Numbered from the stretch's first letter, positions 52,617-62,889 are shown. The stretch: 64,000 nt of DNA from Chlorobiaceae bacterium (GCA_013334335.1 JAAXXR010000002.1:1-64000), one strand, 5' to 3'. Translations and numbers: made by a program. The notes: generated by a model not told the origin, from the letters alone.

Positions 52617-53978
52617 TTACATATAGGTGTAGCCGATGTGCGATGAGTTCTGACGTTGTTCGATGACCGTGTTGACAATGCGGTCGAACAGCTCCTGGGT
52701 CCCGCGATAGCCGAGATGGTGCAGGCGCTGGCCTCCGAAACGGTCGTGGATCGGAAAGCCTATCCTGACGAGCGGGAGTTCGTGTTTTTTCGACATGGTG
52801 AATCCCTTGCTGTTGCCGATCAGGAAGTCGGGTTTCAGCGTTTCGGCTTCGTTTTCTATGTCCACGAAGTCCACGCCCTCTCGAGTCGTGATGCCCAGTT
52901 CATCCATCCCGGGAATGCGTTCAAGCAGGCGTTTTTTCATCTGTCCGCTCTTGCCTCCCGAAGCGCACAGGACCGGCACGACGCCGATTTCGTGCAGGAA
53001 CGCAGCCATGGAGATGACCAGGTCCTCTTCGCCATACACGATCACCCTTCTGCCGAATACGTACTTGTGGCCGTCGGAATAGGCGTCAACCAGGCGGCGG
53101 CGTTCGTCCAGGTGCTTTTCAGGCATTGGCGTGCCGCTCAGCCGTTCGAGCGTGGCGAAGAACTCGTCGGTGGCCTTGATGCCGATGGGCAGGGCCATGC
53201 TGTGGCGAGGCACGCCGAATTTCTCTTCGAGGTATCCGGCTGCGGACTTCGCAGCTTCAAGGGTCGAGCCGAACTCGATGCTGGCTGTGGCGCTTCCGGT
53301 GCTCGAAATGGCACTGGTCGTGGTGCCTCCGGGCGGAATCGTGTGGTACTCGGCCCATGGTCCGCCGTCGAGCGTCTGGGAGTAGTCGGGAAGGAGCACG
53401 AAGGGAATCCCGAAGTCGCCCATGATCTCTTTCATATACCGGATGTCCGACGGGGAGATCATGCCGGGGAACAGGTTCACGACATCGCTCTTCGGACCCT
53501 TTTCGGCCAGCGTTTTCACGGTCGCCCTCACGGCTGCGTGGAAGCCCTCCATATGGCTGCCCTGATAGCTCGGCGTGGAAGCGAAGATCATGATCGGCAG
53601 GGGAGCGTCGCCCATGATTGCCCGGTACTCTTTCAGGATCATCGGAACGTCGTCGCCGATGGTCTCGGACAGGCAGGTCGTGGCGATGCCGATCACCGCC
53701 GGCTTGTACTGCTGCGTCACGTTTTTCAGGCCGAGCTTCAGGTTGTGGCTGCCGCCGAACACGGCGGTCTCTTCATTGAAGTTCGACGAGGCGATGTCGA
53801 TTGGCTCCTTGTAGTGGCTGATCAGGTAGCGGCGGATGTAGGTCGCACACCCCTGTGAACCATGCAGGAAGGGCACGGAGTTCTCGATGCCCCTGAAGGC
53901 CAGGCATGCGCCCAGCGGATTGCAGAGCTTGCAGGCGTTCTGTGTCGCCGTTTTGGCTGTCGTCTTCATGGTCGTCAT
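52617..53978 (-). CDS. nifN: Nitrogenase cofactor scaffold subunit NifN
   Basis: Forms the NifEN scaffold where NifB-co matures to FeMo-co. A 453-residue NifK paralogue: CKLCNPLGACLAFRGIENS, HGSQGCATYIRRYLISHYKEP and TTCLSETIGDD. ATG 53978 is chosen: it has an AAGGAGG ribosome site six bases upstream and overlaps the nifE stop by ATGA. Confidence 0.95.
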   Translation of the reverse strand: MTTMKTTAKTATQNACKLCNPLGACLAFRGIENSVPFLHGSQGCATYIRRYLISHYKEPIDIASSNFNEETAVFGGSHNLKLGLKNVTQQYKPAVIGIATTCLSETIGDDVPMILKEYRAIMGDAPLPIMIFASTPSYQGSHMEGFHAAVRATVKTLAEKGPKSDVVNLFPGMISPSDIRYMKEIMGDFGIPFVLLPDYSQTLDGGPWAEYHTIPPGGTTTSAISSTGSATASIEFGSTLEAAKSAAGYLEEKFGVPRHSMALPIGIKATDEFFATLERLSGTPMPEKHLDERRRLVDAYSDGHKYVFGRRVIVYGEEDLVISMAAFLHEIGVVPVLCASGGKSGQMKKRLLERIPGMDELGITTREGVDFVDIENEAETLKPDFLIGNSKGFTMSKKHELPLVRIGFPIHDRFGGQRLHHLGYRGTQELFDRIVNTVIEQRQNSSHIGYTYM

Positions 53979-55342
53979 TTCAAGCCTCCTTTTCTTGGAG
54001 CGAACTGCCACACGGGGCTCATCACCGATTCATAAACCTCTTTTGCGAAATTGTACATGCCGACAAATCCAGCCAGGGGAATCTTGCGCTCATGGTTGTG
54101 GTCGCAGAATCCGACGCCGAGCTTGAAGGCGATCGGACGTTCCTTGACGCCTCCGATGAGCAGGTCGGCCTCCTTTTCGAGGATGAACTTCGAGAGTTCG
54201 ACCGGATTCGAGTCGTCGACGATCACCGTGCCTTCGTCGCACATCTCCTTCAGGCGGCTGTAGTCATCCTTGTTTCCCGTCTGCGAACCTGCGAGCACCA
54301 CCGACATGCCGATCGTGCGAAGGGCCTTGATGAGCGAGAAGGTCTTGAAGGCGCCACCCACGTAAATCGCGGCTTTCTTGCCGGTGAGTGCGGCCTTGAA
54401 CTTCTGCATCTCCGGATAGTATTGCCGGATCTCGTCGCGTACGATCTCCTTGGCCTTCTCCATGATCTCCGGTCGGTCGGGGAAGAGCTGTGCCACGTCG
54501 TAGAGCGACTTGGACATATCCTCGAAGCCGAAGTAGGAGACGCGGATGAACGGGATACCGTATTTCTCCTCCATATCCTTGGCCAGGGAGGTCATCGAAC
54601 CGGAGCACTGCACCACGTTCAGGCTCGCGCCGTGCGAGCGCCTGATGGCGTCAATCCTGCCGTCGCCGGTCATGGTCGCCACCACCTCGATGCCCATTCT
54701 TTCGTAATATTCCCGGATGATCCAGGCTTCCCCTGCGAGGTTGAACTCGCCGAGGATGTTGATACTGTATTTGCTGATCCCCTCGGTCGAACCGGTGCCG
54801 ATCAGCGTCATGAGGGCCGAGCAGGCGGCCTTGTAGCCATCCTTTTTGGTACCCTTGAATCCTTCGGAATGCACCGGCATGACCGGGATCCCTTTTTCTT
54901 TGGCAACTTTTTTACATACTGCGTCGATATCGTCGCCGATCAGGCCGATGATGCAGGTCGAGTAGATGAACGCTGCGTTTGGCTGGTACTGGTCGATCAG
55001 CTCGATGAGCGAGCGGTAGAGCTTCTTCTCCCCGCCGTAGATCACGTCCATCTCCTGGAGGTCGGTCGAAAAGCTGAGCCGGTGGAGTTCCGGTCCTGAC
55101 GACACGGCTCCGCGGATGTCCCAGGTGTAGGCGGCGCAGCCGATAGGGCCATGGACGATATGGATGGCGTCGGCAACCGGATAGAGCACCACACGGGAAC
55201 CGCAGAAGACGCAGGCCCGCTGGCTGACCGAACCCGACAGGCTCGTCGTGTCGCAGGCGATGTCTACCTCTGCGCCACCCTGCCGCTTTTCGTAGACCTG
55301 TTTTTCCCTTCCCTCGAGAAGGCTGATGTTCTGCGTATCCAT
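53975..55342 (-). CDS. nifE: Nitrogenase cofactor scaffold subunit NifE
   Basis: NifD paralogue of the NifEN scaffold, 455 residues. Cluster cysteines in ACVFCGSR, HGPIGCAAYTWD and STCIIGLIGDD. The NifD cofactor Cys/His region is altered as expected. Starts 77 bases after nifK, with a hairpin between, and is coupled to nifN by a four-base overlap. Confidence 0.95.
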   Translation of the reverse strand: MDTQNISLLEGREKQVYEKRQGGAEVDIACDTTSLSGSVSQRACVFCGSRVVLYPVADAIHIVHGPIGCAAYTWDIRGAVSSGPELHRLSFSTDLQEMDVIYGGEKKLYRSLIELIDQYQPNAAFIYSTCIIGLIGDDIDAVCKKVAKEKGIPVMPVHSEGFKGTKKDGYKAACSALMTLIGTGSTEGISKYSINILGEFNLAGEAWIIREYYERMGIEVVATMTGDGRIDAIRRSHGASLNVVQCSGSMTSLAKDMEEKYGIPFIRVSYFGFEDMSKSLYDVAQLFPDRPEIMEKAKEIVRDEIRQYYPEMQKFKAALTGKKAAIYVGGAFKTFSLIKALRTIGMSVVLAGSQTGNKDDYSRLKEMCDEGTVIVDDSNPVELSKFILEKEADLLIGGVKERPIAFKLGVGFCDHNHERKIPLAGFVGMYNFAKEVYESVMSPVWQFAPRKGGLK

Positions 55343-55364
55343 TATTGCCGTCCGTTATCGGATT

Positions 55365-55383
55365 CCCCCGGCATGACCGGGGG
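55365..55383 (-). repeat. GC hairpin between nifK and nifE
   Basis: CCCCCGG-catga-CCGGGGG, 7-bp stem with 5-base loop, 37 bases past the nifK stop and with no U-tract. Position between structural and assembly genes parallels the ccoP-ccoG hairpin. Confidence 0.5.
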
Positions 55384-55419
55384 GTCCGGTTGATCAATAC
55401 TGCTGTTTCGTGTACGGTT

Positions 55420-56799
55420 TTACATGACGAGTTCGAACTTCTCCTCAAGGCACGTGCGGTCCTGACGGTCCATGAGTGCGCTGAGGATCTTCTCGACCAG
55501 CCTCAGGCTGCCACTGTACCCGACGTTCGGGAAGTAGCTGTGGCCGATGCGGTCCAGGATCGGGAAGCCGAACCTGATGAACGGAATGTCTTCGTCACGG
55601 GCAATATACTTGCCGTAGGTGTTTCCGATGAGCAGGTCGACCGGCTCGTTCTTGATCCACTGGTGGAGCAGGAACATGTCGGCGTTGAGCCCGTTCTTGA
55701 AGTTCGCGTACGGAGCCCTTTCCAGGATCTCCTGCATGCGCTTGTCGAACCGCTGGCCCGGCGTGCCGCTGACGATGTGCACCGGTTTCATGTTCAGATC
55801 GAGCAGGAACTCGGTCAAGGGGATCAGATGGTCGGGGTCGCCGAACAGCGCCACCTTCTTGCCGTGGAAGTACTGCTCCATGTCGGCCATCACGTCCACG
55901 AGGCGTCCTCGTTCGGCAGTGATCTCCGCAGGGACAGCCACGCCCGCCGCCTTGCTGAGCGACATGACGAATCGGTCGGTTGCCGACAGGCCGATAGGCA
56001 TGTCGAGTGTTTCGAACGGCACCTTGTGCTTCTTTTCGAGCGCGATGGCTGCCGGTTCGGCGCTGATGCAGCCGAGGGCAAGCGAACAGATGCTGTCACC
56101 CGAGCTCTGCAGTTCGCTGACCGTGACGCCGCCTTTCGGGTAGAGCTCGTGCTTGCCGGTCTGGGGAGCGTCGAGCACGTCGGAGGTGTCAGGGAAAAGG
56201 ACGATCTTCACCCCCATCTCTTTCGACAGGCGCTTGATTTCGCGCATGTCGGAGGGCTCCATCCAGCCAGCGATGATGTTGATCTGCTCCTTCTTTTCAC
56301 CGGTTGAAACAGAAAACTGCTCGGCCATTCCGGTCACCATGTTGGCGTAGCCGGTGATGTGCGAACCCACGAAGCTCGGGGTGCTCGCATAGATCACGTA
56401 CTTGCCTTCAGGGATCTTGCCGTCGTCTTTTGCCTTCTTGGTGATCTGCTGCAAGTCGTCGCCGATCGTCTCTGACAGGCAGGTCGAGTGGACGGCGATG
56501 ATGTCGGGATCATAGACCGTGAAGATGGTCTCGATCGCCTGGAGCAGGTTGGCCTGGCCGCCGAATACCGAAGCGCCTTCGGTGAACGAACTGGTGGCGG
56601 CCATCACCGGCTCCTTGTAGTGGCGGGTAAGGGTGCTGCGGTGGTAGGAGCAGCATCCCTGCGAACCATGGCTGTGGGGCAGGCAGCCATGGATGCCGAG
56701 CGCGGCGTACATGGCTCCGATCGGCTGGCAGGTCTTTGCCGGATTGATCGTCAGCCCTTCGCGCGCCATGACCTCTGTTGGTGTGTGTCTTAATAACAT
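55420..56799 (-). CDS. nifK: Nitrogenase molybdenum-iron protein beta chain NifK
   Basis: Beta subunit of MoFe protein (459 residues). P-cluster ligands Cys24, Cys49 and Cys107 keep exactly the spacing of Azotobacter Cys70/95/153 (25 and 58), in AKTCQPIGAMYA, HGSQGCC and HSTCLSETIGDD. The protein lacks about 45 N-terminal residues relative to Azotobacter, as in group III (clostridial/methanogen-like) enzymes. 21 bases after nifD. Confidence 0.96.
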   Translation of the reverse strand: MLLRHTPTEVMAREGLTINPAKTCQPIGAMYAALGIHGCLPHSHGSQGCCSYHRSTLTRHYKEPVMAATSSFTEGASVFGGQANLLQAIETIFTVYDPDIIAVHSTCLSETIGDDLQQITKKAKDDGKIPEGKYVIYASTPSFVGSHITGYANMVTGMAEQFSVSTGEKKEQINIIAGWMEPSDMREIKRLSKEMGVKIVLFPDTSDVLDAPQTGKHELYPKGGVTVSELQSSGDSICSLALGCISAEPAAIALEKKHKVPFETLDMPIGLSATDRFVMSLSKAAGVAVPAEITAERGRLVDVMADMEQYFHGKKVALFGDPDHLIPLTEFLLDLNMKPVHIVSGTPGQRFDKRMQEILERAPYANFKNGLNADMFLLHQWIKNEPVDLLIGNTYGKYIARDEDIPFIRFGFPILDRIGHSYFPNVGYSGSLRLVEKILSALMDRQDRTCLEEKFELVM

Positions 56800-56820
56800 G
56801 ATGCAATAGTCTCCTTATCG

Positions 56821-58449
56821 TTACTGTGTGACATAGCTGGCTTCCAGGGACCCGGCTTCCTTTTCCCAGGGGGCCTTGATGAGCTTCCATACCGGATTGT
56901 TGACCATACGGTCGATATCCTTGTAGAAGTTCACCGCACCTTCGAAGCCCGTGTAGGGGCCGCCGTAGTCGTAGCTGTGCAGCTGCTTGAGCGGCACGCC
57001 CATCTTCTGGACCACATACTTCTCCTTGATGCCGGCGCAGAAGATGTCGGGCTTGTAAAGCTCGATGAGCTTCTCGGACTCATAGTGGCTGACGTCATCG
57101 ATGACGAGCGACCGCTTTTCCATCTGCTTCATCATTCCCTGATAGCCGTTGATCTCGAGTCCCTTGCTTTTCAGCTCCTCAAGTTCCGCTTCCGTTTTCC
57201 TCGGGTTGTAGAGCTCGGGGTCCGGGGTCACCTTCAGCTCCTCGATGTTCTTGCTGTCGGCATCGATCTTGATGTTCGGCAGCACTTCGCGGCCTTCGTA
57301 GTCGTCGCGGTGCGCGAATTCGTAACCTGCAGCCACCGTCGTCATGCCAAGCTCCGAGAAGAGGTCCTGGTAGTGGTGGGCGCGTGAGCCACCGACGAAG
57401 AGCATCGCGGTTTTGCCTTCGGTCCTCGGGCGGATCTCGTCGATGATCGCCTTCACCTTCGGCATCTCCTCGGCGATCACCTCTTCGACCCTCGCCTTGA
57501 GCCCGGCATCGCCAAAGTACTCGGCGATCTTGCGCAGCGATTTGGCGCTCGATTCGGCACCGACGAAGTTGACCTTCATCCACGGGATACCGTATTTGGT
57601 CTCCATCATGTCGCCCATGTAGTTGATCGAGCGGTGGCACAGGATGACGTTCAGGTCAGCCATGTGCGAGTTTTCGATCGCTCCGACCGTCGAGTTGCCG
57701 CTGAACGAGGCGACCAGCGTGATGCCGCATTTTTCGAAGATGCGCTCGATTTCGAATGCGTCGCCGCCGATGTTGTACTCACCCAGCAGGTTGAGCTTGA
57801 ACTTGCCCTCCACGGGTGCGTTGTTGCGTCCGACCATGTGCTTGAACACGCCGTTGTTGGCGATATGGTGGCCGGCCGACTGGCTGACGCCGCGGTAGCC
57901 TTCGCAGCTGAAACCGAACACGTTGCAGTCTCCCAGTTTCTCTTTCATCTCGCGGGAAGCGGCATGCACGTCGTCGCCGATCAGGCCGACCGGACAGGTC
58001 GAAAAGATCGCGATCGATTTCGGGTGGAACAGGTCATAGGCCTCCTGAATAGCCACCTTCAGCTTTTTCTCGCCACCGAACACCACGTTTTCCTCCTGCA
58101 TGTCGGTCGAGAAGCAGTAGGTGATGTAGTTTTCATCGGTCGGGGTCTCGGGTCTGGTCTGGTTCCGCCTGGTCAGCCAGGCATAGAAACTGCACCCGAT
58201 CGGCCCGTGAACGATGTTTACGATATCGCGGGTAGGTCCGAGGACCACACCCTTGCACCCGGCGTAGGAACAGCCGCGCTGCGTGATGATGCCCGGCACC
58301 GTACGGACGTTTGCCTGCACTTCAGGGACCGTCTCCGGGTCGTTGATCACGATCGACTTTCCCCGCTTCTTGGCGACCTTGGCCGGGTATTTGTTGATCA
58401 GCTCCTCCTTGATGACAGAAGGATCTGGAAAATGAAATTTCGCCTCCAT
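56821..58449 (-). CDS. nifD: Nitrogenase molybdenum-iron protein alpha chain NifD
   Basis: Alpha subunit with the N2-reducing FeMo-co (542 residues). P-cluster Cys60, Cys86, Cys152 (spacing 26 and 66 as in Azotobacter); FeMo-co ligands Cys271 (VILCHRS) and His491 (LHSYDYGG); SQSAGHH around 189-195 near the cofactor. An extra charged segment (about 385-440, LYNPRKTEAELEELKSKG) is typical of group III NifD proteins that coexist with NifI1/NifI2. Confidence 0.97.
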   Translation of the reverse strand: MEAKFHFPDPSVIKEELINKYPAKVAKKRGKSIVINDPETVPEVQANVRTVPGIITQRGCSYAGCKGVVLGPTRDIVNIVHGPIGCSFYAWLTRRNQTRPETPTDENYITYCFSTDMQEENVVFGGEKKLKVAIQEAYDLFHPKSIAIFSTCPVGLIGDDVHAASREMKEKLGDCNVFGFSCEGYRGVSQSAGHHIANNGVFKHMVGRNNAPVEGKFKLNLLGEYNIGGDAFEIERIFEKCGITLVASFSGNSTVGAIENSHMADLNVILCHRSINYMGDMMETKYGIPWMKVNFVGAESSAKSLRKIAEYFGDAGLKARVEEVIAEEMPKVKAIIDEIRPRTEGKTAMLFVGGSRAHHYQDLFSELGMTTVAAGYEFAHRDDYEGREVLPNIKIDADSKNIEELKVTPDPELYNPRKTEAELEELKSKGLEINGYQGMMKQMEKRSLVIDDVSHYESEKLIELYKPDIFCAGIKEKYVVQKMGVPLKQLHSYDYGGPYTGFEGAVNFYKDIDRMVNNPVWKLIKAPWEKEAGSLEASYVTQ

Positions 58450-58484
58450 TGTAGTGTTCTCCGTTTACACCTTGATTGTTATCC

Positions 58485-58862
58485 TCAGTTCAGCGCCTCG
58501 TCGCCCTCTTCGCCGGTCCTGACCCTGATGGTGTCGAGGATCGGTGTCACAAAAATCTTGCCGTCTCCAGGTTTGCCGGTCTGGTTGGTCCTGATGATCG
58601 TGTCGATGGCCATCTGGCACTGATCGTCCGGGACGACCACGGTCAGAATCCGCTTGGCCACGAGCCTCGGGGCGTTGCCGAGCTGTGCGATGGCTTCGGG
58701 ATGCCCCTCTTCGGCACCATGCAGGATGTCGAAGTGAACCTGGCCCTTGCCGCGTCCCATCACCCTGCCGGTTGCCGTGAAGGCGGGTATACCAGCGTCG
58801 ATCAGCGCCTTCTTGGTCTCGTTCACCTTGTTGATCCGTATGACTGAAATAATCTCTTTCAT
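58485..58862 (-). CDS. nifI2: PII-like nitrogenase regulator NifI2
   Basis: PII-family protein of 125 residues encoded between nifI1 and nifD. With NifI1 it binds MoFe protein and inhibits nitrogenase when nitrogen is sufficient; 2-oxoglutarate releases it. It shows TATGRVMGRGKGQVHFD (T-loop base), VAKRILTVVVPDD, and GDGKIFVTPI. Its ATG shares one base with the nifI1 stop (TGATG). Confidence 0.94.
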   Translation of the reverse strand: MKEIISVIRINKVNETKKALIDAGIPAFTATGRVMGRGKGQVHFDILHGAEEGHPEAIAQLGNAPRLVAKRILTVVVPDDQCQMAIDTIIRTNQTGKPGDGKIFVTPILDTIRVRTGEEGDEALN

Positions 58863-59212
58863 CAGGCCTCCTTTGCTGCCAGCAGCGCTTCGCTTTCTTT
58901 GGTTCCGGAGCTGATGGTGTAGACCTCCTCGACTGCCGAAACGAAGATCTTGCCGTCGCCGAACTTGCCTTCACCAGTCTTCGCGTTGTCCAGAATGGCG
59001 CGGATCACGAAGTCCTTGTCGGTATCGGGAACCACGACGAAGAGCATCTCTTTCGGAAGTTCGTCGTAGACCACGTCACCCACGCGCAGGCCGCGCTGCT
59101 TGCCGCGACCGACGACCGAAATCTTGGTGACGGCCGGGTATCCGGCATCGAGCAGCCCCTGCATGACTTCGTGGGCCTTCTCCGGCCTGACGATTGTTCT
59201 GATCATTAACAT
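58862..59212 (-). CDS. nifI1: PII-like nitrogenase regulator NifI1
   Basis: A 116-residue PII homologue: IRTIVRPEKAHEVMQGLLDAG at the start (split by the fold), GRGKQRGL in the T-loop region, and GDGKIFVSAVEEVYTIS near the end. Acts with NifI2 in post-translational nitrogenase switch-off. 20 bases after nifH. Confidence 0.94.
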   Translation of the reverse strand: MLMIRTIVRPEKAHEVMQGLLDAGYPAVTKISVVGRGKQRGLRVGDVVYDELPKEMLFVVVPDTDKDFVIRAILDNAKTGEGKFGDGKIFVSAVEEVYTISSGTKESEALLAAKEA

Positions 59213-59232
59213 GTGTGAGTTCTCCGTTGTTT

Positions 59233-60102
<870 letters not shown>

Positions 60103-60145
60103 TCAGGTTGTTGTAATGGAGTTCCTGAATAATTAAGCATAGTTA

Positions 60146-60161
60146 TGCAAATGTCATGCCA
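60146..60161 (-). promoter_or_regulatory. Sigma-54 (-24/-12) promoter of the nif operon
   Basis: Minus-strand CTGGCATGACATTTGCA (including base 60162) fits YTGGCACGrNNNTTGCW with a single C-to-T change; GG and GC are exactly 10 bp apart. The predicted start of transcription is near 60135, about 78 bases before nifH. Confidence 0.88.
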
Positions 60162-60312
60162 GAGTCAGGGCGGATGCCGCGATTATATTCCAGGAGGGGC
60201 AGGGGATCTTATAAGTATTTATTTTATAAACACTTCGATCTTGCCAGAGCTCCGGGTCGGCCGGCGTGATGGCGATGGATTGGCGGTTGGGCGGGTAGTT
60301 GTGGCGATTTTA

Positions 60313-60358
60313 TGCTACAGGAATGTAGGAATGGTCCCGATTCTACATTCCTGTAGCA
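60313..60358. promoter_or_regulatory. Paired dyads upstream of the nif promoter, candidate activator sites
   Basis: CTACAGGAATGTAG at 60315-60328 and its reverse complement at 60343-60356 are each a CTACA-N4-TGTAG dyad. Together with flanking TG/CA they form a 16-bp perfect inverted repeat around a 14-base spacer. Centres are 28 bp apart (about three helical turns) and about 170-200 bp upstream of the -24/-12 element, a classic enhancer distance. This is not the NifA TGT-N10-ACA site. Confidence 0.7.
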
Positions 60359-60538
60359 CATCCTCAGGGGGCCTGTCCTGTCTGCTGCTTTATTATTACT
60401 GCAGTGTGCCGGACGATCGGCTGGAGGCGACGACCAATTGCAACCGCCGGCGGTGTGTCGATGGACTCATGCCGGTATCCGGAGCAATAAAAGCTACCTA
60501 TATGTAGAATATTGGGGGTCGGAGATTATCTGGCAGAG

Positions 60539-61723
60539 TTATTTCAGCCGTTTCGGACTGCCTGGTGCGTCAGGGGGTTCAATCCTCAGCAACCTGCCGT
60601 TGTCATGGTCGGTCAGCAGGTAAAGAAAGCCGTCAGGGCCCTGACGTACATCCCGGATGCGTTCATGCAGGTCCCGCAGGAACTCCTGCTGTCCGGTCAC
60701 CTTGTTGCCGTTGAGTATCAGGCGCCTGAGGTGCATTTGGACCAGGGAGCCGATGAAGAGATTCCCTTTCCATTCCGGATAACGGTCGCCGGTGTAGAAG
60801 GCCATGCCGGATGGGGCGATGCAGGGGCTCCAATGCAGGATTGGTGCGGTTATGCCAGGTGCTTCGGTTTTGTCCGAAATGACACTTCCTGAATAGTCGA
60901 TGCCGTAGGTGACGATGGGCCAGCCGTAGTTAGCCCCCTTTTTCAGGATGTTCAGTTCATCGCCTCCCAGGGGCCCATGTTCGTGAAACCATATTTCTCC
61001 CGAGACGGGGTGTATGGCAATGCCCTGGACGTTGCGGTTCCCGTAGGTGAAGATTTCCGGGCGGGCACCAGGCTTGTGCCTGAATGGATTGTCTTCAGGA
61101 ACCGTCCCGTCGGGATTGATTCGAATGATGCTTCCGAGATGATTCTGCAGGTTCTGGGCCTGGTGCATCTCGGTCTTTTCTCCGAGAGTAATGAGGAGCT
61201 TGCCGTCGGGAGCGATCAGGAGGCGTGAACCGAAATGCTTGTTGACCGGCGTTTTCGGCTGTGCCCTGAATATGATCCGCAACTCGGAGAGCCTCGTGCC
61301 GGTCAGCTTCGCACGGGCCACTTCCGTTCCGGTGCCTCCCGGTCCCTGGGCTGTATAGGAAAAGAAGATCGTTCTGTTTGAACGGAATGACGGATCGGTA
61401 ATGACATCGAGGAGTCCCCCCTGTTCTTCTGCCACGATGGGGGGCAGGCCAGTGATCTTTTCCCGATTCCTTCCGTCGCCGCTGATCTTGAGGAGACGGC
61501 CGCTTCGCTCGGTCACCAGGAAGGAGCCGTCGGGAAGGAAGGCGATCGCCCAGGGGTGGTCAAGGTTTGCTGCAATGGTCACGGTGCCGTATCGCCTGCC
61601 TTCAGCATAAATGGGAGGCGGCGGCGGAGCCGGATGTATCTCACAGGCAGTTATGGTAAGGGGGAGCAGCAAAAGGAAGCGAAGGATCGTCCTGTGCTTC
61701 GACTGAACTGCAGTTGTTTTCAT
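60539..61723 (-). CDS. PQQ-dependent sugar-dehydrogenase-like lipoprotein (YliI/Asd family)
   Basis: A 394-residue predicted lipoprotein (hydrophobic leader ending LTITAC, then a Pro-rich linker) with the six-bladed beta-propeller of soluble aldose sugar dehydrogenases: LDHPWAIAFLPDGSFLVTER (in order), HFGSRLLIAPDGKLLITLGE, GNRNVQGIAIHPVSGEIWFHEHGP, GDELN, NYGWP, and IAPSGMAFYTG. It would oxidise sugars in the periplasm if PQQ is available; no PQQ synthesis genes are seen, so activity is uncertain. Confidence 0.85.
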   Translation of the reverse strand: MKTTAVQSKHRTILRFLLLLPLTITACEIHPAPPPPPIYAEGRRYGTVTIAANLDHPWAIAFLPDGSFLVTERSGRLLKISGDGRNREKITGLPPIVAEEQGGLLDVITDPSFRSNRTIFFSYTAQGPGGTGTEVARAKLTGTRLSELRIIFRAQPKTPVNKHFGSRLLIAPDGKLLITLGEKTEMHQAQNLQNHLGSIIRINPDGTVPEDNPFRHKPGARPEIFTYGNRNVQGIAIHPVSGEIWFHEHGPLGGDELNILKKGANYGWPIVTYGIDYSGSVISDKTEAPGITAPILHWSPCIAPSGMAFYTGDRYPEWKGNLFIGSLVQMHLRRLILNGNKVTGQQEFLRDLHERIRDVRQGPDGFLYLLTDHDNGRLLRIEPPDAPGSPKRLK

Positions 61724-61929
61724 TGCGGCAGTGATTGAGTGTCTTCATCGTGTCTGGATCCGGATGGCCGCCGTGCTCAACGCGTACCTGATGACGGCTG
61801 CCTCAGGCTCTGAAGGAACATTTAGGAGATGCTTTTTCTTTAATATGATGATCGAACGGAACAGGGGCGCGGAATCCGAGGTCTGTGACCTGAATCCGCC
61901 AGCGCATCAATAATCGAAGATACGAAATC

Positions 61930-62889
61930 ATGCAGACCCGACAATTGGGCAACACGTCCATGCAGGTAACGGCGATCGGTCTCGGTACCTGGGCGATCGG
62001 CGGCGCCGGATGGGCTTACGGATGGGGAGCCCAGGACGACAGTGAGTCGATAACGGCCATCCGGCGTGCCGTTGAGCTGGGTGTCAACTGGATCGACACG
62101 GCGGCCGTGTACGGCCTTGGGCATGCCGAGGAGCTTGTCGGCAGGGCGCTGGTCGGCATCGGCCAGCGGCCATATATTTTCACCAAATGCGGGCTGGTCT
62201 GGGGCCGCGAACGGAAGATCGGGAACAGCCTGACAGCCGCCTCGGTCAGGCGGGAGTGCCAGGAGAGCCTGAAGCGGCTCGGTGTCGACACCATCGACCT
62301 GTACCAGATCCACTGGCCGAATCCCGAAGAGGAGATCGAAGAGGGGTGGTCGGAAATGGCCAGGCTGAAAGAGGATGGGCTGGTCAGGCATATCGGTGTG
62401 TCGAACTTTACGTCAGCACAGATGAAGCGTGCTGCGGCCATTGCGCCGGTAGAGACGCTCCAGCCGCCCTATTCGATGCTTCGCCGTGCAATTGAGGTGG
62501 AGCTCCTGCCCTGGTGCCGGGATGAGGGGATCGGCGTGATCGTCTACTCCCCGATGCTTTCGGGGATGCTGACTGGCACGATGACCAAAGAGCGCGCTGA
62601 AAACCTGCCCGCAGACGACTGGAGAAGGAACAACATGGAGTTTCAGGAGCCGCGCCTGTCACGCAACCTCAGGCTGGTCGAGCTGTTGCGCGACATCGGC
62701 AAGCGCCACGGGCGATCTCCGGGAGAAGTGGCCATCGCCTGGACGCTCAGGGACCCCGTCGTGTCAGGAGCGATCGTCGGCGGACGGAACGCCGCGCAGG
62801 TCGAGGGGGTTGTCGGAGCGGCCGATTTCAGGCTCGACGCCGTCGAAATCGGAGAGATCACGGCCTTCATCTCCGGCATGTCCTCCTGA
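61930..62889 (+). CDS. Aldo/keto reductase
   Basis: A 319-residue NAD(P)H-dependent (alpha/beta)8 oxidoreductase. Catalytic tetrad context is visible: WIDTAAVYGLGHAEELVG (Asp, Tyr), KCGLVW (Lys), and YQIHWPNPEEEIEEGW (His). Cofactor segment SGAIVGGRNAAQVEGV near the C-terminus. Natural substrate unknown. Divergent from the sugar-dehydrogenase-like gene; the 206-bp gap (61724-61929) shows nothing else recognisable. Confidence 0.9.
   Translation: MQTRQLGNTSMQVTAIGLGTWAIGGAGWAYGWGAQDDSESITAIRRAVELGVNWIDTAAVYGLGHAEELVGRALVGIGQRPYIFTKCGLVWGRERKIGNSLTAASVRRECQESLKRLGVDTIDLYQIHWPNPEEEIEEGWSEMARLKEDGLVRHIGVSNFTSAQMKRAAAIAPVETLQPPYSMLRRAIEVELLPWCRDEGIGVIVYSPMLSGMLTGTMTKERAENLPADDWRRNNMEFQEPRLSRNLRLVELLRDIGKRHGRSPGEVAIAWTLRDPVVSGAIVGGRNAAQVEGVVGAADFRLDAVEIGEITAFISGMSS

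Noticed and set aside
52656..53858. 400-codon plus-strand frame opposite nifN
   Set aside because: Antisense to a conserved nif gene, no family resemblance, no ribosome site.
60145..60507. 120-codon frame in the nif control region
   Set aside because: Overlaps the sigma-54 promoter and the dyads; translation is not protein-like.
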